From contig CATNEN010000001.1 in the NCBI GenBank assembly GCA_950097015.1, positions 6,929,501-6,993,500 on the forward strand: a stretch of 64,000 nucleotides of DNA. Reading direction: 5' to 3'. The notes under the pieces are model-generated. The model saw only the letters and a program-made list of their open reading frames with translations. It did no database searches and was not told the origin of the DNA. Position numbers and translations under genes: made by a program. Shown one piece after another: positions 30,929 to 41,400 of the stretch (position 1 is its first letter; every line of letters starts with the position of its first letter). The stretch comes from Macrostomum hystrix. Its lineage: Eukaryota; Platyhelminthes; Macrostomidae.

Positions 30929-31463
30929 TCTATATATATAAAAGTGAAAACTCTGTCTGTCTGTGTGTGTGTGTGTGTGTGTGTGTGCAACCTTTTGTCT
31001 TTATAGACGCCGAAACCGCTCAACTAAATCGCACCAAACTTTGCACATACCTAAAACCACCTACGCTGAGTGCAATAGGCTACTCAAATTCCCGAAAAAT
31101 CATTTCCTTCCTGCTCAAAAGTGCAAAAAACTGCTCAAAAATCGTCAAAAAATCACTCAATTCGACATATCGTCGCCCCACTTTGTCAGATTTTCTCCAA
31201 ATTTGATCCACTTACACTTTACATGTTTTCCAACAATGCTGTCAATTTTGAACATCTCTACTCAATCCAGAGCAAAGCTGCATCATCTCAAAGTGAGTCA
31301 CTTTTTGTTTTCCGAGGACAGCCACCCCAACTCCCCTCCGCCACTCTGCGGGCCAAATTTTATTACAGCCACCCCCTCCCTTCCCCGGGCGCCGAAGCCC
31401 CAGACTGTACATTGTATTTCAAGCCGTGAATGTACACAGCCCAAACCCCTAGACTGTCTACTG
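30929..31463 (+). mobile_element. Helitron copy 4, 5' fragment only
   Basis: Starts TCTATATATATAAAAGTG directly after the CTAG of copy 3. Only the leader is present; at about 31463 it passes into unrelated sequence. Confidence 0.78.
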
Positions 31464-32685
31464 GCCCCCCATCTAACGGCCGCCGGCTAGCCGACACTTC
31501 CACTAGTCAAAAAATACTCGGCTAGCCGGGTGATTCCACGTGGACCCACGGGGGGCTAGCCTTACTGGCGGTGGCCTTGGGGGAATTGCATTCCTAACCC
31601 ACGTGCATGTAGTAAGAAACTATATAAATAACTTATTTCCAAACATATAGGGAAGCCATTTTTACGGCGTAGTATAGAATAACTTCGACTAAGTAGCTCA
31701 ATGAGATACATGAGATACATACATGACAAGGCCATTTTTCAAAAGAAACCAAACTAGAATCCTTGTCCCTAGAACTCAAAGAACTCGATATGGAAAACTC
31801 TTGCATAATGAATTATAGCTTTTTGGCTAGAACGGCAAGAACTATATACAACACAGGCATATATGCATTTTAGAAATGAAATAGATGACAGATTAATAGA
31901 AAGGAGGAATGAAAAGAAAAAATGACAAAAAGTGAAAAAGTTTTATTTCGTCAATTACAATAATCAGTAGTGGTTGGTAATCGAGCTAGGGACCTTCCGC
32001 ATGCGAGGATTCAGCGCTACTCAACAATCTACACAGGGGAAAGGGAAAAAGGGAAAAAATATTATTATACTGGCTGGCCATAACACTAGCCATTTCTAGA
32101 CATTTCCAAACATATAGGGAAGCCATTTTTACGGCGTAGTGTAGAATAACTTCGACTAAGTAGCTCAATGAGATACATGAGATACATACATGACAAAGCC
32201 ATTTTTCAAAAGAAACCAAACTTGTCCCTAGAACTCGAAAGAACTCGAAGCAGTGGCGAACGAATTTCGTATATGGAAAACTCTTGCATAATGAATTATA
32301 TCTTTTTGGCTAGAACGGCAAGAACTATAATACAACACAGGCATATTATATGCATTTTAGAAATGAAATAGATGACAGATCAATAGAAAAGAGGAATGAA
32401 AAGAATAAATGACAAAAAGTGATAAGTTTTATTTCGTCAATTACAAAAATCAAATGTTATTGGTAATCGAGCTAGGGACCTTCCGCATGCAAGGATTCAG
32501 CGCTACTCAACAATCTACACGGACTTGATAGAAGTGAAGGGAAAAAATGTTATTATACTGGCTGGTAGAAAGCCCAACTTAAAAGTTCTTTATCGTTCTT
32601 AATCGTTCTTTCATTCTTATTTATTCTATACCGTAACAGTTGAACCTAAAATCTGTAATTTAGAAGATACAAGAGAGAATAAGTA
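31464..32685. repeat. direct duplication between Helitron copies 4 and 5, with tRNA-like parts
   Basis: Two copies of a 400-420 bp segment (about 31635-32036 and 32100-32524) both start TTCCAAACATATAGGGAAGCC and end at CTACTCAACAATCTACAC. On the minus strand each holds GCATGCGGAAGGTCCC followed by AGCTCGATTACC, which resembles the anticodon-to-T-arm part of a tRNA-derived SINE. No gene is seen. Confidence 0.55.
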
Positions 32686-33029
32686 TCTATATATATAAAA
32701 GTGAAAACTCTGTCTGTCTGTGTGTGTGTGTGTGTGTGTGCAACCTTTTGTCTTTATAGACGCCGAAACCGCTCAACCAAATCGCACCAAACTTTGCACA
32801 TACCTAAAACCACCTACGCTGAGTGCAATAGGCTACTCAAATTCCCGAAAAATAAAAAAAACTAACCCCTAGCCCAAAACTAGCCCAAACCCCTAGACTG
32901 TCTACTGGCCCCCAAGCAGCACTGAGACTGAGTGCGGTGAGTGCGGTGGCGTCCCAGTGCGCAGGGCTCTCCGGTCGATATTTCTCTCCAGCCAGCCTGG
33001 GATAGAAGAAAGAGAGAGGCTGGTGTTGA

Positions 33030-33638
33030 CTGGCTGTCAGACAATTCTGTGTCCTAGAAATGATGCCGCCAACGAAATTAACTACCAACTGCTTCAGGAG
33101 TTGCCAGGTGCAGTTTTCACCTACAAGTCAATTGATACAACGTTGACTGATGACACCGCTGTGGAGTATCCTGTTGAGTTTCTGAACTCTCTAGATCCTC
33201 CTGGAACTCCATCGCACAACTTGCAGCTGAAAGTTGGGGCACCAATTATGCTCCTCCGCAACCTGAATGCGCCAAGGCTGTGTAACGGCACCAGACTGAT
33301 AGTCAGGCGGCTCTTCCCACACGTGATTGAGGCCACGATAATGACTGGATCTGGCAGAGGAGAGTCAGTTCGTTTCAATTCGGATTCCAATTATCCCCAC
33401 GGACCTGCCATTTCAGTTCAAGCGACTGCAGTTCCCTGTGAGAGTGTGCTTTGCGATGACTATTAACAAGGCTCAGGGACAGTCGCTGAAGGTGGCTGGC
33501 ATCAACCTGGAGACTCCTTGCTTCTCGCATGGGCAGCTTTATGTCGCCTGCTCCCGTGTTGGAACTCCAGCTGGCCTATTCATTTTCGCACCAAGGGGAA
33601 GAACGAAGAATGTGGTGTATCCCCAGGCCTTGAGGTGA
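33030..33638 (+). pseudogene. Helitron helicase remnant, copy 5
   Basis: From ILCPRNDAANEINYQLLQEL through APIMLLRNLN, then a short rearrangement and frameshift near 33365-33375 (after GSGRGESV). The tail FAMTINKAQGQSL to LYVACSRVG is in another frame. Confidence 0.78.
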
Positions 33639-33790
33639 CTCGCAAGCAATTAATAGAAAAGTAGTCACGAATTGACCTTGACCTGTCTAACTCTGAACTC
33701 TGAAACAGTTTAATTTTGTTTCTTTGACATTGTTATTGTTATGCCATGGCTATTTTCCTTATGTATACGCGTGTACATTCATACTGTATA

Positions 33791-34065
33791 CAGAGGCAGA
33801 TTTAGGGGGGGTGGCGGGGGGGCAGTCGCCCCCCTAAATTTTAATCATGGGAATAAGATGCCCCCACCAGGGGCGCCAGTCGCAGCACTGGCGCCCCTTT
33901 TCGGCCGCTGGCGCCCCTTTTTCAGCCGCTGGCTCCCGTTTTTCAGCCGCTGGCGCCCTTTCTTGGCTCCTGGCGCCCTTTTTCGGCCGCTGGCACCCCC
34001 TCTGTGATTCTCATGGCGCTCCCCTGACAGACCGCCCCAAAACAAAATTCCTGGATCTGCCACTG
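33791..34065. mobile_element. hAT-like MITE inside Helitron copy 5
   Basis: Same site and 8-bp duplication ACTGTATA (33783-33790 and 34066-34073). It has one more internal GGCGCC-type unit than copies 2 and 3. Confidence 0.78.
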
Positions 34066-34429
34066 ACTGTATAGAGGAGTGGCTAAGAGACATGTTTCTA
34101 AAGAAGTAATCAAGAGGGGGCTGTTTGGACAAACTTTTCACATATTTTTTACTTAAAACGCCCTTAAACAAACTCTTCACTTTTCATTAATGCAGTAAAT
34201 AAATAAATGGTGACCTTCACTATAAAGTTAATACAGAGACGTGAATTGCTTACTGCTTTGCTTTAAATTTCTGCCCCAAAAACAACGGGCAAAAAAAGCT
34301 AATAATATACATTACATAGCCTGTAAGAAACCAACACAGCAAAAAACTCTCTTAACATGCTCACTGGGATCAGTATCGAGATCTACATTCGGATCGGTAT
34401 CTCAGGTGTGACCAGCAACCTGGTTGAGA

Positions 34430-35095
34430 GGAAAATGTACAGGGTGGGAAGAAGATGTGGAGGGTGAGAGGAAGATGTGCAGGGTGGGAGGAAGATGTGC
34501 AGGGTGGGAGGAAGATGTGCAGGGTGTGAGGAAGATGTGCAGGGTGAGAGGAAAATGTGCAGGGTGTGAGGAAGATGTGCAGGGTGAGAGGAAGATGTGC
34601 AGGGTGTGAGGAAGATGTGTAGGGTGTGAGGAAGATGTGCAGGGTGAGAGGAAGATGTGCAGGGTGAAAGGAAGATGTGCAGGGTGTGAGGAAGATGTGC
34701 AGGGTGAGAGGAAGATGTGCAGGGTGTGAGGAAGATGTGTAGGGTGTGAGGAAGATGTGCAGGGTGTAAGGAAGATGTGCAGGGTGTGAGGAAGATGTGC
34801 AGGGTGAGAGGAAGATGTGCAGGGTGTGAGGAAGATGTGTAGGGTGTGAGGAAGATGTGCAGGGTGAGAGGAAGATGTGCAGGGTGAGAGGAAGATGTGC
34901 AGGGTGTGAGGAAGATGTGCCGGGTGAGAGGAAGATATGCAGGGTGTGAGGAAGATGTGCAGGGTGAGAGGAAGATGTGCAGGGTGTGAGGAAGATGTGC
35001 AGGGTGAGAAGAAGATGTGCAGGGTGAGATCGAGGAAGATGCGCAGCTAGGGTGAGAGGAAAATTTTCAGGGTTAGAGGAATATGTGAATGTTGG
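34430..35095. repeat. 20-bp minisatellite array
   Basis: About 32 copies of GAAGATGTGCAGGGTGTGAG with A/T/G variants. It lies directly downstream of the last Helitron. A 246-residue minus-strand frame across it is only a product of the 60-bp periodicity. Confidence 0.96.
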
Positions 35096-35471
35096 GGGTA
35101 AAATGTGCATAGTGAGTAGCTTTTGTAGTCGGATTTTGTATGGTTAAGAGAATTTAGAAGATTTAGATTATGTATTTTTATAGTTTACGCTCGTAGAACT
35201 ACTCGTAGTTTTACAGAAATCTCGGCTACACATTCAATTACTTTGTTGCCTGATAATTTTCAGTGGCACATCTTGGATTCGTTTTAGTTAGCTCAAATGC
35301 TGGATTTGAATTGGCACATCTACAAATGAGTTGGCAATAGAGGCAGGTTCATTGTGCTTTCTAGGACCCCCCTTTCTGATGCTTTAGGCTCACAGTCATT
35401 GTTAAAATTTTAGCAAAAATACAAGACGGATTTGAGATTTGAGATTGCTGGAATCCGGTCAAAAATTTCTG

Positions 35472-35479
35472 TATAAATA
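35472..35479 (+). promoter_or_regulatory. TATA box of the small secreted peptide gene
   Basis: TATAAATA, 128 bp before the ATG at 35600; implied 5'UTR about 95 bases. Confidence 0.6.
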
Positions 35480-35599
35480 GTTTGAGCCAAAAGCTTGGAA
35501 ATCCTCCAAGAATAACTGAGAAGTCAGTCACCTCACAAAGCTGAGAAAAGCAATAGATTTTCAGCGGGGTCAGGACCAAGCTCATACAACTACTCAACC

Positions 35600-35977
35600 A
35601 TGCGAATCGCACTGCAGATCTGCCTGTCTACTGCCCTGCTGCTTGCAGTGATCTGTCTGCAGACATCGGACGCTGCGCCTAACGAGGACCTGGACCTTCA
35701 AGATGCCATAGAAGCCGTTGAAGAGATGAAGAAGCGAGGCCTGCTGGATGACAATGAGCTTGCCGAGGTGAGAATTCATACGATGCTGGCACTATAGAGC
35801 CCTAATAAATTCAAATGCTTTGGAATTGATTGCCTTGCTCATTCTGAAATAACAAATTTCGAATTTCAGGACGAGCCACAGAAGCTGACAAAGAAGTGGC
35901 GACGCATCCGAAGGTTTGTTCGATACGCCAGACAGGCTTATACGGCCTATAAGTTTTTAGGCCCATTGATTGGCTAA
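35600..35977 (+). CDS. small secreted precursor with cationic amphipathic tail, antimicrobial-peptide-like
   Basis: Two exons: 35600-35767 (GTGAGA donor) and 35870-35977 (TTTCAG acceptor), phase 0 junction, 91 residues. Residues 1-25 are a clear signal peptide ending TSDA. Residues 26-60 form an acidic propiece (APNEDLDLQDAIEAVEEMKK onward). The last 31 residues carry ten Arg/Lys and no acidic residue, with Trp, Phe and Tyr spaced along a helix (KKWRRIRRFVRYARQAY) and end KFLGPLIG. The GP near the end recalls a cecropin-type hinge, and a final Gly could become a C-terminal amide. The intron falls close to the border between propiece and cationic part. The layout (signal, acidic pro, basic helix) is that of invertebrate antimicrobial peptide precursors; the activity itself is inference and I do not recognise a named family. 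Confidence 0.72.
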
Positions 35978-36187
35978 ACTCCTGGCGCTTATGGAGTTGC
36001 TATTCAGTTATTAACAATCGAATTGACAATTCGATGCAAACAATGTTTTTACCCAAGTTATTTTTCGGTCAAGCTTAGCAACTAGTGTTTTGTTCTAATT
36101 CTATTTACAATCCATACAGTAGTGTTAAAGAATGGTTAACACCAGCCTAATTAATTTGTCGATCTGTGTTGCCTACATTTCTGACCA

Positions 36188-36193
36188 ATTAAA
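36188..36193 (+). terminator. polyadenylation signal ATTAAA
   Basis: About 210 bp after the stop of the small peptide gene. An AATAAA follows at 36363-36368. Either could end the transcript. Confidence 0.35.
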
Positions 36194-36943
36194 TATAGAA
36201 AAGTGAAAAGTCCACAGCAGCCGTCATGCCTTGTGCAGGTGATAAATATTGTACATCGCGCCTCGTATCTTGAGGCTCAAACCATTTTGTCGTTTTCCGA
36301 GTTCTATACATTTTCTTTACTAAATCTACCCCTATACTATTTCTAGTGTGCGAATTCCAATTAATAAACACAGGTCTGCAAAGTTTAGCTGCAGTAAAGA
36401 CCTCTCGACTAAGTAATGGACCATTTGTATTTCAAGGGTATAAAATGCAGGTTGAATATAAAAACGCGAGTAAAAGAAAACGAGGTATGCATTTGCAGAC
36501 ACAAAATATGTTAACAGTGCGCCTCACAAGGCCTCACACGGCCCACCATCGCACGCACCAGCAGGGAGGGCCGGCTCTGGAAGAAAGAAAAACGAAAACA
36601 AATTATAATAACTTGTGCGGTTAAGCGTCTGCTGCAGACGCTTTTAGTGTCTTTTTTGGTTGTTGTGCTAAGAGTCTACGAAATCGGTTTCCTGACCGCA
36701 GCCTGTATGAAGCTCCATATTATTATTAATCTGTTATATTTGGTGCACTGCAAATTTAGCCACCAAAATTAAAAGTTCCTGGCTAAGACTTAAATAAACC
36801 CACAATCACTCTAATCGCTTAGCCTGTTACATCAGTTGGCTGTTCCCAACTTTTAATAATGCTTTTGAAATCTTAATTATCAGCGAAATCAGTCTCGACA
36901 TGTTACTACAAGTAGTCAATCCAGAAGTATCTCTATAATAATG
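36194..36943. other. spacer, no convincing gene
   Basis: A TATAAAA at 36439-36445 and a short frame downstream (36487-36624) are present, but the peptide has no recognisable features. The sequence is AT-rich. Confidence 0.35.
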
Positions 36944-37070
36944 GCAGAGCGGTCAACGCGTTTGCCTCTCGCACCACGGTCCGAAGTTCGATTCCGCGGC
37001 GAGACCACATTCATTTGGGGTGCAGTCGCCGAGAGAATGCTTGGTGGCTTGTCATGCAACCTACAAGGCA
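36944..37070 (+). mobile_element. SINE head 1 fused to an RTE fragment
   Basis: GGCAGAGCGGTCAACGCG and GTTCGATTCCGCGGCGAGACC match head 1 of the composite SINE. The body stops after CAAGGCACA and RT sequence begins, with no second head. Confidence 0.65.
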
Positions 37071-38055
37071 CAGGCGTCATCAGGATACGACCGCTTTGGT
37101 GATGACGCCAGATGGACTGTCGGACCATTTCAGCACGTCGTCAGGCGTGCTGCAGGGTGACACTCTGGCGCCTTTCCTGTTTGTGCTGGCACTGGACTGG
37201 GTGCTGAGGACCGGCCTGCCAAACTCGGACGACGGCTTCCTGCTGAGAAGGCACACGAGTCGGCGGCACCCGGAGAAGCGGCTTTCCGTTCTCGGCTACG
37301 CGGATGACCTCGCGCTTTTGTCATCGACGGCAGAAGGCGCTCAGCGGCTGCTAGATGGCCTTACGGCGGCAGCATCGCGGGTCGGCCTCATGCTGAACGC
37401 GCGGAAGACGGTCGTCTTCACGGTGCCCTCTGACCTGCCTGCCGAGATCAACTATCGAGACGCTGCTGGAGAAGCAATCAGGCTTACCCGCTGCCAGCAG
37501 TTCTTGTACCTCGGCGGCCTCGTGCCAGACGTTGCCGACGACCTGGTGAGGCGACGAGGACTGGCCTGGGCCGCGCTCCGCTCAGTGCGCCCCATACTCC
37601 AATCTGAGGCCCTGGACGACGGGCTCAACGCTCGGCTGTTTCAGGCAGTCGTTGAGACTGTCTTGCTGTATAACGCCGAGACCTGGACCCTGACGGACGC
37701 TTTGGAGAGGCAGCTGAACGCTGCGCATGCGGCCATGCTGCGTGCGGCGTTCGGGGTCCGCAGCGGCCCAGGCAGTGAGACCACTGCCGCGCTCTACGCT
37801 AGGGCGCGCCTGACGCGGCCTTCTGACCTGCTGCGCGGGCGGCGACTTCGACTGGCTGGCCACGTCATCCGGTCGGAGGCCCGCTGCCCTGAGCCACTAC
37901 ACGACGTGCTGCTGCTCAAGCTGCAGGGACCGCGCAGGCGAGGCCAAGGGCGAACGGCGAGATTTCCTGAACGGCTTCTGAGTGATGCTGGCGCCCCGGA
38001 CCAAGCTAGCGGGTGTGACTTTTTGAGATCGTTGGCCCAGAAACGCGCTCTCTGA
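37071..38055 (+). pseudogene. reverse transcriptase fragment, RTE clade
   Basis: Open to the TGA at 38053. Motifs: GVLQGDTLAPFLFVLALDW (RT motif 4/B), LGYADDLALL (catalytic YADD), FLYLGGLV (thumb), then the RTE-type tail NARLFQAVVETVLLYNAETW and LAGHVIRS. The frame is clean and GC-rich, unlike its surroundings, which suggests a fairly recent insertion. The apparent start codon at 37015 is SINE sequence. Confidence 0.78.
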
Positions 38056-38120
38056 CTGCTCTCCCCCTCTCTGGCCACTGCGTGGCTGGCGGGAGCAGTT
38101 CTTTGTTGTTGTTGTTGTTG
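37071..38120 (+). mobile_element. 5'-truncated RTE-like non-LTR retrotransposon
   Basis: It contains the second half of a reverse transcriptase up to a stop and ends in a TTG microsatellite (about 38102-38120), as RTE-type elements do. Endonuclease and N-terminal RT are absent. Confidence 0.75.
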
Positions 38121-38436
38121 TCGCCGCGGTCACCAGCCGTCGGCTCTGGTTGGTGTGCCTCGCTGAAGAGTAAGAACACGACATGCTGTTGTTTGTCTAC
38201 ACAATGATTTCTCGTGAATTTGTCCGCCGACAATTTCCGATTGGTGTCAAAGCATTTTTGCGTATTCGCTAACCACAGGCACACACCTTGATGTTAGGTG
38301 ATAGACAGCATGACCAGATTAATCAGCCATAGACAAAAATTGATGGCAACGAAAGCTTAATTTTGTAAGTTATGCTCGTATTTGTATCAACTTGTATTTC
38401 TGGATCTCAAAGTGAACCTAAAAAATATATTTTATT
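38121..38436. other. spacer before the GRAM gene
   Basis: AT-rich, no open frame with support. A TATA-like AAATATATTTTA lies near 38420, immediately before the first ATG. Confidence 0.35.
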
Positions 38437-41400
38437 ATGAAGCATTTAGCAGAGAAATTAACGACTATTCGGTTCTTAAATTGGCGTCGTCATAAAAGAA
38501 CCAGAAGCTTTCCTGATGACACGTTGCTAACAGTCGATAGAAAACACTCGTTTGAGACTGTTCTCACTGACTGTGACAACTGTCAGTCTGAGCCAGTGGG
38601 TGAAATGGTAGCCAGCGGTAGTCATATTGGCTCTGGTGAGAACAATATTCTTTGTCAAGCGGAGTTAGATTACCTGATTTGTGTTAGACATGTGTTGTTA
38701 GACATGTGTTGTTAGACAGTCTAACGCGTGTTGGTGTTAGACAGTCTAAGGTGTGTTGGTGTTAGACAGCCTAAGGTGAGTTGGTGTTAGACAGCCTAAG
38801 GTGTGTTGGTGTTAGACAGCCTAAGGTGTGTTGACCAGTGTTAGACAGTCTAAGGTGTGTTGGTGTTAGACAGTCTAAGGTGTGTTGGTGTTAGACAGTC
38901 CAAGGTGTGTTGGTGTTAGACAGTCTAAGGTGTGTTGGTGTTAGACAGTCTAAGGTGTGTTGGTGTTAGACAGTCTAAGGTGTGTTGGTGTTAGACAGCC
39001 TAAGGTGTGTTGACCAGTGTTAGACAGTCTAAGGTGTGTTGGTGTTAGACAGTCTAAGGTGTGTTGGTGTTAGACAGTCTAAGGTGTGTTGGTGTTAGAC
39101 AGTCTAAGGTGTGTTGGTGTTAGACAGTCTAAGGTGTGTTGGTGTTAGACAGTCTAAGGTGTGTTGGTGTTAGACAGTCTAAGGTGTGTTGGTGTTAGAC
39201 AGTCTAAGGTATTTCTGCATGCTACTCTAAGTATCAGGTTTTCATTGTCGTCAATTTGCGTACATCTGGATGATAACTGGGGATAACTGAAGAACGGATC
39301 TGATTGGTTGTGGAAAATGTCATGTGATTATTTATAAGTAGAACATTACTAGTAGAGCATGGCCAAGTTGCAGATTCTAGATTATAACCGAAATATTCTT
39401 TCAAGTGTCTCATTGCTAATTGATAACTATGAAATGACTCGTCGATTAATCAAATCTTCGGGCGATTTCTATCGCATTCATTCAGACGATGAGATAATAG
39501 AAAATGAAATATTGACAGCCAAGACTGCCGTTGCTAGGGGAAGACGCGGCAACAAGCTGGCTAGATACAGCAGCCAGTTTGGATTGGACGAGCAGGAGAC
39601 TGTACTCAAAGGTGAGACGTTTGAAAATGTGTTTTTTGAAACAATTGATTGATACTTGAAAATAACTGCACTAAAAATTGCAGTGTGCCCGTGCTTTCTG
39701 GTATCTGATCTGCTGGTACAGGGCTGCCTCATTGTGACAGACAGACACGTTTGCTTCTACTCCAGCATGTTCGGCATGAGAAAGACTGTAAGAGCTGCTA
39801 TCTGTGGAGACTCATGCAGGAAAATATTACTCGGATATAGGGAGGGAGAGAAGCAGGGGGAAGAGAGAAGGAAGGAGATTGAGAGAAGAGAAGAGAGAAA
39901 AGGAGAGAAGGAGGGAGAAAAGGAAAGAGAGGAGGAGAGAGAAAAGGAGAGAGAAAAGGAGAGAGAAAAGGAGAGAGAAGAGAAGAGAGAAAAGGGGAGA
40001 AGGAGGGAGAAAAGGAGAGAGAGGAGGAGAGAGAAAAGGAGAGAGAAAAGGAGAGAGAAAAGGAGAGAGAAGAGAAGAGAGAAAAGGAGAGAAGGGGGGA
40101 GAAAAGGAGAGAGAAAAGGAGAGAGAAAAGGAGAGAGAAGAGAAGAGAGAAAAGGAGAGAAGGGGGGAGAAAAGGAGAGAGAGGAGGAGAGAGAAAGGGA
40201 GAGAGAAAAGGAGAGAGAAAAGGAGAGAGAAGAGGGTAGAGAAAATGGGAGAGAAGAGAAGAGAGAAAAGGAGAGAGAAGGAGGGAGAAAAGGAGAGAGA
40301 GGAGGAGAGAGAAAAGGAGAGAGAAGGAGGGAGAAAAGGAGAGAGAGGAGGATAGAGAAAAGGAGAGAGAAAAGGAGAGAGAGGAGGAGAGAGAAAAGGA
40401 GAGAGAAAAGGAGAGAAGGAGGGAGAAAAGGAGAGAGAGGAGGAGAGAGAAAAGGAGAGAGAAAAGGAGAGAAGGAGGGAGAAAAGGAGAGAGAGGAGGA
40501 GAGAGAAAAGGAGAGAGAAGAGAAGAGAGAAAAGGAGAGAAGGAGGGAGAAAAGGAGAGAGAGGAGGAGAGAGAAAAGGAGAGAGAAAAGGAGAGAGAAA
40601 AGGAGGGAGAAAAGGAGAGAGAAAAGGAGAGAAGGAGGGAGAAAAGGAGAGAGAGGAGGAGAGAGAAAAGGAGAGAGAAAAGGAGAGAAGGAGGGAGAAA
40701 ATGAGAGAGAGGAGGAGAGAGAAAAGGAGAGAGAAGAGAAGAGAGAAAAGGAGAGAAGGAGGGAGAAAAGGAGAGAGAGGAGGAGAGAGAAAAGGAGAGA
40801 GAAAAGGAGAGAGAAAAGGAGGGAGAAAAGGAGAGAGAAGAGAAGAGAGAAAAGGAGAGAGAAGAGAAGAGAGAAAAGGAGAGAGAAGAGAAGAGAGAAA
40901 AGGAGAGAAGGAGGGAGAAAAGGAGAGAGAGGAGGAGAGAGAAAAGGAGAGAGAAAAGGAGAGAGAAAAGGAGGGAGAAAAGGAGAGAGAAGAGAAGAGA
41001 GAAAAGGAGAGAGAAAAGGAGAGAGAAAGGGAGAGAGAAAAGGGGAGAGAAAAGGAGAGAGAAAAGGGGAGAGAAAAGAAGAGAGAAAAGAGGAGAGAAA
41101 AGGAGAGAGAAAAGGAGAGAGAAAAGGAGAGAGAAAAGGAGAGAGAAAAGGAGAGAGAAGGAGGGAGAAAAGGAGAGAGAGGAGGAGAGAGAAAAGGAGA
41201 GAGAAGAGAAGAGAGAAAAGGAGAGAGAAGAGAAGAGAGAAAAGGAGAGAAGGAGGGAGAAAAGGAGAGACAGGAGGAGAGAGAAAAGGAGAGAGAAAAG
41301 GAGAGAGAAAAGGAGGGAGAAAAGGAGAGAGAAGAGAAGAGAGAAAAGGAGAGAGAAAAGGAGAGAGAGGAGGAGAGAGAAAGGGAGAGAGAAAAGGGGA

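Larger units (their letters stand above)
32686..34302 (+). mobile_element. Helitron copy 5, shortest derivative
   Basis: 5' flank A, start TC at 32686; 3' end CTAA at 34299-34302 followed by T, fitting A/T target insertion. The leader has its own internal deletion near 32853, and the helicase begins only at the CPRNDAANEIN segment. Confidence 0.83.

Noticed and set aside
34370-35110. 246-residue minus-strand frame with HLPLTLHIF repeats
   Set aside because: It is a product of the 20-bp array; no start context or homology is visible.
37015-37070. N-terminal part of the 346-residue frame
   Set aside because: It derives from the SINE head and is not reverse transcriptase; the ATG there is accidental.
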